From IMG/VR virus record IMGVR_UViG_3300013094_000050, positions 1 to 62,206 of that record: 62,206 nucleotides of DNA; one strand, given 5' to 3'. Below the pieces are notes generated by a model. It did not search any database. It was not told the DNA's origin and saw only the letters and a list, made by a program, of their open reading frames with translations. This DNA is from a virus. Below, piece by piece: positions 23,768 through 35,700 of the stretch. Position 1 is the stretch's first letter. Each line of letters begins with the position of its first letter. Position numbers and translations under genes: made by a program.

Positions 23768-26700
23768 TTATCTTTGTCCAAAGAATTGTAGTGCAACCGG
23801 TGCGCCATCAATACCGCCTGTGAACAACATTTTACTACTTACATAAATTTGATTTCCTGTAGTAGTACTTATTGAATTTCCTGCAATATATACCTGGCCA
23901 GCAGTGATTGTATTTACGTTCAACGAACTTTGTCCACCACCAATTTGCGATGTAATGTATGCTTTAACTGCTTTTTGTGTTGGTACAATAGAATCGCTGT
24001 TAGCTGTGAAATATTGATCCGTACTAAATTGAGTAATTGTAGCAGAATTAACTCCTAAACTAACTGATCCAAGTGTCAAACTCTGCAATCCTGACAAATT
24101 AAACGCACTAGCGTTCAAACTAGCAGTACCAGTTGACTGTTGAACTCCGAACAAGTTACCAACGTTGAAGTTACCATCTTGGTCAGTACTTGTAAAGAAC
24201 ACACGACCGCCACCTGTAGCCAATGTTTGGTTGGCTGTTACAGCCTTAGTCGGGTCAACATTTGGATAATTTGTACTTGTAAATCCGCCAGTACCAATAT
24301 ACAAGAAGTCATGTCCTGTTAAACGTGAATTACTATACAATAATCTTGTTGTAATTAACGTATTATGTATCGGAGCTAGTAATGTACTCATCGAAGGATT
24401 AATTTGGAATGTTGCGGTATAATTACCCGCTGATCCTAATACGTTTGTAACTTGAACAAGTTTATACCATTGATTAGATCCAGTGATTGATGAGAAAGTT
24501 ACATTACATCCAGCTGTAGGTATTTGATATAATCCAGAAACATTAATATATGAACCTGTCTGATAAAAATCTCCATAGCCATCACCCGTTACACTTGCAG
24601 TTGCTGTAGTATTTCCAACACCACGATTAGTAAATGTAGGATTACCAAGTACACCATTACCAATTCTAGGTACTAGTGCTGCACTATTAACGTGGTTTGG
24701 ATCAGTAATTGTAGCAATTGGACTTGCAAAATATGTTATTCCTGTAATATTTGCTGTAGTTAATGGAATTGCCACTCCACCATACGATGTTGATACTTGG
24801 AAAGAAGTACTAGTAATACTGCCATTTACTACATAATAGTATACATTAGTAGATAAACCTCCTGCGCTTGTACCATTAAATACAATTTGTTGATTTGCAT
24901 ATAAATTAACAGTATTGTCAACAGTAATAACATTTGTTGATAATGTTGTAGCAGACACATTACCGCGAGCAAAACCACTTCCAGGTTCAATCATACGTAC
25001 TTCTGCAATAGCATTGCTTGTAACTTTTACACGACCTAATGGTGTTGCTCCAGTTTGAATTAAAGCTGCTGTAGTACTGTTAGTTTTAGATACAACAACC
25101 CATGTAGGATTAGATCCTAATGTTGTATTTGTTGGATTACCAAACGCAACAGCTTGCCAAGCAGATGTAGCTGGCATTACTTGCATTGCCCAATCCACCC
25201 CACTCCAGCTAGTTGCACAATAATTATAAGCACTTCCAGCAGAACCCGCAATTGCTGTCCATGAACCAGTAGCTGTTGTTAACGAAATAAGATTAGTATT
25301 AGCAATAGCATGTTGTTGTGTGTCTGCAATTGTTATAACGCCTGTTCCAGAATTAACACTAGCAATGTAATATGTTGTTCCAGAAACTAATCCACCTAAG
25401 TAACTACCAGCAGTTACTGATGCAGGAGGAGTTCCTAAATTAGTCAATGTTAAATTACTAGTTGAATTAGGTGTTGTAGCGATACTAATTGTAGTAGAAT
25501 TAACAATTCTGCTAATATAGTAAACTGTATTAGCAGTAATACCTCCACCTGTCGTTCCTGCAAACACAATTGATTCGTTAACAGCCATTCCAGAGCTACT
25601 ACCAATTTGTACTTGATCTAAAGTACCAGTAAGTGTTGCACTAGTAGTCACTTGACTAACTGATACAGAATAACTTGTTCCAGTAGTAGGTGTTCCTGTT
25701 GCACTTTGATTTAATGTGTAAGATCCGGCACCCCCTGACCCCGATCCAAAAGCAACAATATAAGTACCTGCTGTTACACTTGTACCAGTAATTGCCATAC
25801 CAATGCTGATTACACCAGTAGGAGTTCCGGTTACTGTTAGTGTTGTTGTACTAATAGTACCTGTAAATGTAACACTGTTTACTCCTAAGATAGTAGTACC
25901 AGCAGTAATTGTTCCGCTACTTGTTAAAATCATACCTATTTGGAATGATCCAGTTATTGTACCAGTTGGCGTAAACACTACACCTGCACCTGGACTTGCA
26001 GCACCATTGCCAATAATACCAGTTGTACTTGCAGTTGCATGTGATGTGGCACTTGCAGTTGTAGTTTGAGTAACAGCAGTCGGAGTAAACGCAGCTCCTA
26101 CTGCCAATCCAGTTGTACTACTTAATGTTGCTCCACTTGAACTTGTAGCTGTTACAGTCATAGAAGGTGCACTTGAAATTGCAGTGAACAATCCTTCACC
26201 GTAACTAATATTTTTCCAAGTTGTAATACCGATAGCATTTAACGGGTTGTTATTAGCTGCTACCCATGTATTATTTGTAATATTAGGACTACTTGTCCAT
26301 GCACTAGGTTGCCAGTTGACTGTATAGTACACTGTTCCGTCAGATGCCAATGCTATAAATCTTCCATTACCATAAGTTAAACTTACCCAAGTTTTACTTG
26401 GTAAAGTTCCGCCAACATACCATGTAGTAGGATCTGATCTCATCCACGATGTTAATGTACCGCCAATTGCACAGAACACACCACCGCCATATGCAACTGC
26501 GGTATATCCTGATGAATTAGAAGGAATATAACTTGATTGATTGACCCAAGATGCACTAGCTAATGAAGTTGCATTATACAACGATATTGCTACAGCAGAT
26601 CCGCTTCCACCTACTGCAATATAATAATTGTTTCCGTATGCAACAGAATTTAATGTAGTTTGACCAGTTGATGTACCAGATGACCATGCATTACCTAATG

Positions 26701-29700
26701 TAGAAGATACTGAATATGTAGCACTTATACTCGATACTGGGTTGTATGCTGTAGCATTTGTTGAAGTAGAAATTGCTAAAAATGCCGCGTATTGGTCAAT
26801 AATAGTTACAGTTGGAACTGAAGTATATCCAAAACCTGCTTGTGTTACAGTGAAACTGCTTATACCATTATTGGTTAAATTAGCAGTTGCTGCTGGTAAA
26901 CTACCTGCATATACTAATGTAACTCCGTATGTTCCGCTAGCACCTATACCGGTTGCAGATGAACCTGATTTTCCATAATATTGATTAGTGAAAGTAGGTG
27001 CAGTTGTACTAAATGTACCAGCAGATTGCGCTTGATAATAGTTAGTAACATTAGGAACAACTGTGACATCAACGTAATAATAGTACGCATTTGCTGTTGC
27101 TGTTCCAGATGACGTCCATGCTGTTGATGCAACAGGTGGACTAATAACTACTGTAGGATTTGTAAAATAATTTTGTCCCCATGTTACTGGAGTAATACTA
27201 CTTAATTCGCTTGTAATAGCGGTAACAGTTGGACTAGTATACAAACTTCCTGTAATGTTCATGTAAACATTAGTAACGCTTCCGTTTAATATTTCAGCAA
27301 CTGCTTGAGCACCTTGTCCGGTGCTATCAGTAATTACAATAGTAGGGGGTGATGAATAATTATTACCGCCCTGTACTACTGTAATTCCAACAATTTGTCC
27401 ATAATTAGCACCAGTGCCAATAATTGGTTGTAAGACGCAACCAGATCCGTTAAGGCCGCCGATTACCGCTGTAGCTGTAGCACCTTGGCCGCCACCATAC
27501 ACTACATTCCAATTTGTTGAGCTTGGTAGTACTCCGCCAGCTGTCCATGTTGTTCCATTAGTGCTATAAGAAGTTACTGTACCTGGATTTGCAGCTGTTA
27601 CAAAATTACCTGCGCCGTATGCAACAGATCCGTACTGGGCCGATGGTATTGTTGTAGCAGTGCTTGTAAATCCTGGAGAAGTATATGTTATTAATGGTTC
27701 AATAATATAAGTAGTTGTTGCGTCTAATACATTAGCTATTGTAGCACCTGGCACAGCTGCATCCCACCCTGCTTCATATACTTGAACTGATATAGTTCCT
27801 GTAATTGTTGTATTTGAAATATTTTGACTTACAGTAACAGTCCATGTAGAACCATTACTAGAACCGGAAATATTTGCACTAATATATGTATTAGCTGCAA
27901 CACCATTTCCAGTTAGCAACATACCAACATAAATTGTTCCAGAAGCTAAAGTTCCAACAGTTAATGTTGTACCAATAATAGTCGATGTAGACATAACAGC
28001 AGGTGTAGCACTTGTCGCACTCAACGTTGAGGCTGCTCCGCCACTTGAAGTTGACACTGAGAATGTTGTGCCGTTTGCTGACAAACTAGAACCAACTACA
28101 TAGTACACTGTCGAATATGTTAAATTGCCAATATTTGCACTAAGATAAATTGGTTGATTTGCATACATTGTATTAGTACTTGAAACAGTGAATACACTTG
28201 TTGTATTTGTAGTAATTGTTAACGGTACAAAGTTAGAGCGATACACATTAACAATTTTAGATGAAGCAGTATAGTTTAGAATATTTGCGTACTGGCCAAC
28301 GCCTGTTCCGCCTGTTAAGAAAATTCTCATTCCAATATAGGCACTACTCAAATTAGTATCAGAGTTAGCAATAGTAATTTGCCCAACTGTACCACTTTGT
28401 GCTGTGTTGCTAATAGTCAAATAATTACTACCGCCAACACCTTGGCCATTATTCATGTCAACTAAACGTGTTTCAAAGACAGCAAAATCACGAATTTCGT
28501 CTCCTATAGCGAATGCGTTATATCCAGCGCCGCTAATACTAGGATTATAGTTACTATATGCAGATCCTGCATTTTCGTATTCAATACGTAAAATTGCGTT
28601 TGTACCATCTGTAACTACATTAGTAATGTAAGCTGGATTAGCACGATTATTCAAGTTAGCATAGATAGGTGTTTCATATGAATCTACACCTTCAGCGATA
28701 ACCCCATATGTACCATACGAACTATTACCGTTAGTAGCACGAATACGACCACCGTATTCTGCCATATACCCGGAATAACCATAGTAAGAGAATACAGATA
28801 CACACTCAGTTAACGCTCCGTGTCCTGTACACCATATACCGATACCGTCTGATAACACTTGTGTATAGTCATTTGCAAGCATAGAACGATTACCGCCGTT
28901 ATGCAAAGCAGCATCAATCTTCATACCTACGCAGCCATTACCAAAAGTTGTAACGTTTTGTACGTAGCATGAACGAATGAATTCCCAAACGCTTGAATCG
29001 TTTGGTCCAAATCCTGGATCCAATGATGTGTATGTACCGCCTGTTGGTCGTTTTGTACCTAGCGCATTTGGAATTGTCAATGCACCTTGCATACCATTCA
29101 ATGTCATATTACGGATACCGGTACCATTTCTGACATGTATTAAATTAGTATACTGTGATCCGGTAACTGCCGACAAGTAAACTTGTGCATATCGAGTAGA
29201 TTTATAATTACCAGTTAATGATACATCGTGATGCAACGCATCGATATGATAACTAGCATCTCTTGTTGCTTTAGATACGATGATATAATAGTTAACACTC
29301 ATTGAACCAGATCCGCCTACTAATCCTAGTGTACTTTGAGTACCAGATCCAGGCTGAACAACTGAAACTGTAAATGTTGTAGAAGTAGGTGTAGTTAGTA
29401 CCCAATACACTGTATTAGTTAAAATGTTACTATCAAATATTGTACCGGTTAATCCAAACTGTACAGGATCTCCTACTAATAGATTATGAGGAGTGCTCGT
29501 TGTAATAGTACCATTACTATTAGTAGTTGTTACTACAGAACCGTAATTAGTTTGTGGCCACACAGCTGCTTCGGTAGCTAAGAAAGTTTTGTTAATACGT
29601 AATAATTCTGCACCAGTAATAGTAGATAATGTATTATTATAACCAGGATAGCTTTGATAAGAGTTTGTAGGATTACCCCAGACTTGACTCATTCCGTTTA

Positions 29701-32700
29701 CAATCTTGTAAGCAATACCTTGATTTGTATATAAACCAACAGATGCGTATGCTGTTAGGCCTGTTAAACTATTAGTAATAGTAAATGCTGTACCGCTCTT
29801 ATAGCTATTAGTTATAGTAATAGTAGTACCTGAAGCAGGGTATGTACCTTGCGTTACTGAATTAACCCAATACGTATCTCCATTTACTAAACCGCCTGCG
29901 GCATTAACAAACACATTCATAGCAGCATTAAGATTAAATGTTGCTCCAGTTATTGTTGAGCCTGTGGTAGTTGTTACAATTGGCAGGCCGCCCACTGTGG
30001 CAGATAATTGGAAAGCTGTTGTCGTTGGGCTACCAATTATATAAAAAGTCTGATTTACTATAGCACTTCCGTTAATTGTTCCAGTAGATAACGTACCATT
30101 AATTGTAACAGCTTGTCCAACTTTAGGAATAGAACCTAATGCTGTACATGCAAACACTCCAGATGTTGATGTAATAGTTACACCTGTAATTTGTGTAGTA
30201 GATGTTAGTGATACTGCTGATCCGCCCAATGTATTACTAATTTGAATAGTATTACTTGTTGGATTAATTACATAATAAATTTGATTAAACACTACAGTGC
30301 CTAACATAACTCCAGTAAAATAAACTTGTTGTCCTGCAACAATACCTAAACTGCTTGCTGTTGCTGCAAGAGTGATAGTATTAGTTGTTGAACCTGTAGT
30401 TGCAATAGCTGTAGTATTAATTGGGCTTGGTAACCCCGTGAATACTATTGGCATATTAATGTAAATTCCTGCATCACTACTTAGAGTAATCAAGTTAGTA
30501 CTTGTTGTAACTGCTGTGACAGGAATATTTGTACTTAATCCAGTAACATTAGTTGTTAATGCCAATCCGCCATAAATTCCGTATACCGTTGCTATCATAG
30601 CTCCAGTGTAACCAACTTTAATTGTCCATCCACTTGGTGTACCAGCTGTAGTTGTTATCGGTGACCCGTTAATACTTGCTGATAATACAAATGAAGTAGC
30701 TGTCGGAGTTCCTACAATGTAGTAAGTTGTAGGATTTGAATAACCTACAATCGAACCTGTTCCTACATTTGAACCTGATATTGTAACAGGTTGACCTACT
30801 CCTAATGCAACGCTAACAGCATTGAACGAAAATTGTCCATTAATACCAGTTATAGACACATTACTTAACGTATTTGCAGCTGTAATTGAAAGTACAGGAC
30901 CATTGTATGATGTGCTTAAGGTTAGTTGTGTTGTACTTAACACTTGTTTAATGTAATAAGTTCCAGCTATCAAATTACCAATTGAAGCTCCAGAGATAGT
31001 TACTGATAATCCAGGAACCATTCCGGTAGTTGTACCAAGTGTAATATAATTTGTAGTAGGAATTGCATTTTGTATAGATGTAGTTGTTGAACTAACAGAC
31101 GCACTATAATTTAACAACCATTGTGTCGGGCTAGCTGTTATAGTAATTCCAGTAATAGGACTGCCGCTTGATCCTCCAGTTGTAGTTGTAACTGGTGTCC
31201 CGTTTTGAGTTGTGGATAACTGAAATGTTGAAGTTGTTGGGTTACCAATTACATAATATATTGTTCCAGAAACATATCCAACGATGCTACCAGCAGAGAA
31301 TGTGCCAGAAATTGTAATTTGTTGACCAACAACAGGTGCAGTTATTAATGGCGTTGCTAAAGAAAATACTCCAGTATTACTAGAAATATATGCACCAGTA
31401 ATAGTTGTAGTTGCGCCTGAAATTATCGAAGTACCTGTTTGTATACCAGTACCACTCAATACCATACCAGGTATAATTATACCTGCAGATATACTATTAA
31501 TAGTTAATTGAGTTCCATTAATAGATCCTACAAATAAAGTATTATTAGTTGGTTGTCCTAAAATTTGTGCAACCATATCATCAATTGTAGTCTGGGTTTG
31601 CGCAACAAATCCTGCAGCTGCAATTACTTTTATTTTTTGTCCAATGAACCCAATAGCACCATATGTACTATCTGCATAATTTTGTTGTAGAGCTGCAACT
31701 AATGGGATTAATCTGTTATATGCACGACCATTTATAATACTATAGAAATTACTTCCAAATAGTACATCATAACTTAATGCTGTAACAACATATCCTGCGT
31801 CGCGATTTGTCAATGATAAACTTGGTCCTTCGTTCTGGAAGAAACGTGTTACCCAGGCTTGTGCATCGTTTTGTATTAAAGTTGCCTGTGCCTGAATAGC
31901 ATTAAATGATAATTGATTTAATGGTGTTGCAAAATTAAACGCACCTGATACAACAGGAGTAATTATAAACGTACCTGTAATTGTAGTGGTTGTTACAATA
32001 GTTTGGCTTACACTTACGGTCCAACTTGTTCCAGACCCAGCTGTAATATATGTGCCAGGCGCCACTCCAGCTGTAACAGTCATCTGTCCAGTGGCGGTTG
32101 TTAATGACGGTGCAGTTGTTGTGCCATACTGGTATAATGTCACAGTATTACCTGAGACTGCGTTAATGGTGTATGTTGTAGTTGTTAACCCACCAAATGC
32201 CGATTGTCCGCTGTATCCATAAGCTGTTGTAAATGTAATAGCCATTCCAGATGCGAGGCCAGTTGTTTGTAATAATGTTACTGCGCCAGTGCTGCCGTTG
32301 ACTGCGGTTGCCGTAGTTGTCAATGTTGTACCAGTGATACATTGTCCAATAGCAAGGCCAGTACCGCTAGCAACTGTTAACGTTGATCCGCTAATTGTAC
32401 CTGTCGTAGTACCGGTTGTTGGATTAGGAATGCCGTATGTTAACCAATAAATTATATCTGATACACGAGCTTGAACAAATGCTGACGCATTAGCACCTGC
32501 ATCTGTACCAATACCATTTTGTGTAGTAGAGTTTCCAACGCTGGCTGAAACTGCTGATCCTCTTACAATACTACCAATAATTGCTAATAATCTGTTTAAT
32601 GCAGATTGCACTCCTGTTAAGTAAGGAGCAACAATTAATGGAGAATTTAAGCTATAATATGCGCGACCGCAAATTAATGATTGATCGTTACATCCATATG

Positions 32701-35700
32701 TTAAGTCATATTGTAATGCATCAAGTATGTTGCTCAAATCGCGAACAGTTTCAGCTTGATTTGTAACTCCATACGATTGCCAAGTTGTACCACTTAACGT
32801 ATCATTCAGATAATTAATAATTTCGTCTTTAATAAACTGATAATTATTTTGAATTTGTGTTACCGCAGTACCAAATCCAACCAAATAATATGTATTATAT
32901 CCTGTAACTCGAGGAATATTAAATGCAGGTTCTTGTACAATACCAAGAGTAGTACCATAATTTGTATTATTTTGCACACCAGGAGTAATTGTCAATCCAT
33001 TTGCAAACATATTTTGTATGATTGCTGTATTATTAATTACTAAGTTTACTGCTGCTGGGTTACCAAAATCTCCAGTTTGTGCCGGTAATGTTCCTGCTTG
33101 TGTTGCTAATGCAGAAATATAATATGCAATATATTGAGTTGCACTTTGAGTTGCACTTAACTCAGTAGGAGATACTAAATGTTGTGCACTAGTTACATAC
33201 TTATAAAATGATCTGCCTGATACTAGCGTAAAATAATTAGAACCCAATAACATATCATAACTCAATGCATCAATTACTGTTCCAGCATCTCGATATGTTA
33301 ATGCAAGATTAGTAACATTATTAGGATATTGGGTAGCTACAAATGTTTGTATTTGTGTTTGTAAATAAGATCTTTGAGCTTGAATAGCGTTAAATGCAGT
33401 TAATACTGGTGCGGACACCCAAGTTGTACATGGTAAAACTGTTCCTGATAACCCAATACCGGTACTCAGGCTAGAACCGGTACCATTTGTACCGTTTACC
33501 CAGTTTATAATATTTCCAATCAATGCTTGTGTATAAGTTGCTGCATTTGTATATGTTCCAGATGTAACAACTGTTTGAGTTGCATTATTACCTGATGTTT
33601 TACTCCATGTAGTATTGCCATTTACAATATTAGGAATAATTGTTTGTAGTCGTGTCAATGCTGCAACAGATGCTGCTAATGTAGAAGCAGGAGTTAATGA
33701 TGCTACTCCTAACGAATAATATCCAATACCTTGTATTTGGCTTTGAGTATTACCGCCATAAATTATGTCGTATTGAATAGATTGTAGAATATATCCAAGA
33801 TCACGCAATGATTTCCCTTGATATTCAGCAGTTAACCCATTCCAACTAAATCCTGAACCAGTGTATCCGTTTAGATAATTTGCAATTTCAGTTTGCAAGA
33901 ATGTAATATTGGCAGCAATATTTGCCGCACCGTATCCGTATCCAGTAGTATCGCCAGTGGTATTACCTGTATAACCAGAAACTCCTAGTCCTGTAATTGA
34001 ATAGGCAGTATTTGTTAATGATGAGGTGTTATAGCCTGTTGGAGTTGTTGTAGTAAATGTTCCAATATTTGGAGTTGTTATACCGATAGTAAATGTTGCA
34101 CCTGTAGTAGTTGTTCCACCGATAGTCAATGGATTAGTGCTACTAAGAGCGTTTTGATAGGAAGCATATAACGTTGCAGTTGTTGCTGTACTAGTTGCTC
34201 CGGTGTAATAAATTGCATTAATTGTAGAACCAATTGCGGATATAGCTGTCCCGCCAATAGTCAGATTACCTGTAATTGCTGTACCTGAACTTGTTCTTGT
34301 TATAACAATGGCAGTACCTGCAGGTAACGCTACAGTTGTAGTCGAATATGATATACCAGTAGTACTATTGTTAGTAACAGATCCTAACGTTGTTTGAGAA
34401 ATTATTGTAGAATTTGGATTTCCAAATACAGGGCTATATGTTAGCCCGTTAGCTAAAATACCTTGTAATAACGTATTGTTATTAACAATAGATCCTACTG
34501 TTGCAGAATTTGCAATGTTGATAGTTGATCCAGATGCTCCAATTGGAGAACCTGCTGCATACCCTGCAACTTGTGTTCCTATATAGTTAATAGATTGCTG
34601 AGTAACAGCTAATTCAGGACCGCCTACTAAAGTTTCAGCAGAAGAAACAAGTCGATAAAACGCTCTTCCTGAAATCATACTATAATAATTAGATCCTAAT
34701 AATAAATCGTATGATAGTGCATCAACAATTGTTCCTGCATCGCGATAAGTTAACGCTAAATTTGAAACAACACTACCATAATTAGTCGAAACCCAATTTT
34801 TAACCCATGATTGAATTGCAACTTTATTTGCTTGAATATTATTAAATGCTGACAAATTAGAAGAAGGAACCCAAGAATAACAAGGTCGGATAGTACCCAC
34901 TGGATTAGAACTAAAACTATTTCCAGTACCATTTGTACCGTTTACCCAGTTAATAACTAATCCAACTAGAGCAGCTGCGTATACACCTGCGTTTGTTTGT
35001 CCTGCTGTACCTGTTGTAACTTGTGATGCAGTATTACCAGAAGTTTTTGTCCAACCTCCTGTATTAGCAGTAACAATATAAGGTATAATTGTCTGAATAC
35101 GAGTTAACATTCCAACTGTCGCGGCTTGGAATCCTGAAGTAATACTAGCAGAACCTAATGAATAATATGCTAAACCATCAATTTCACTTTGTGTGTTTCC
35201 ACCGTAAGTCATATCATAAATTATAGAATTTAACAAGTATCCAACATCACGCAATGTATAACCTTGATTAGCTGAACTCATTCCACTCCAAACTGATGAA
35301 TAAGCTGATGCCATATAGGCTGCAATTTCAGTTTGAATAAACGCAATATTTTGTGTAATTTGTGCAACGCCGGCGTCATAACCAACTGTTGATCCTGTTA
35401 CATTTCCTGAACAAGCATACGCAATATTTGATAATGTAGTTCCAAATCCTGTTGGAGTAGTTAAAGTGTATGTTCCTGTATTAGGAACTGTTACACTACC
35501 TCCGGTATACGTGATTGTAGATGTGCCTGCTCCTGGTAGTGCACTTAAACCGTTTGCTAAAATTGTTTGTATTAATGTTACATTAGTAGAAACAGTTTGT
35601 GTAAATGAAGAAAAAGGATTAGTTCCTAAATATTCTTGTACGACACTATTTGTTGATGTTGATATTACCGGAACATTGCTTGCGATTGCAGGCAATAACC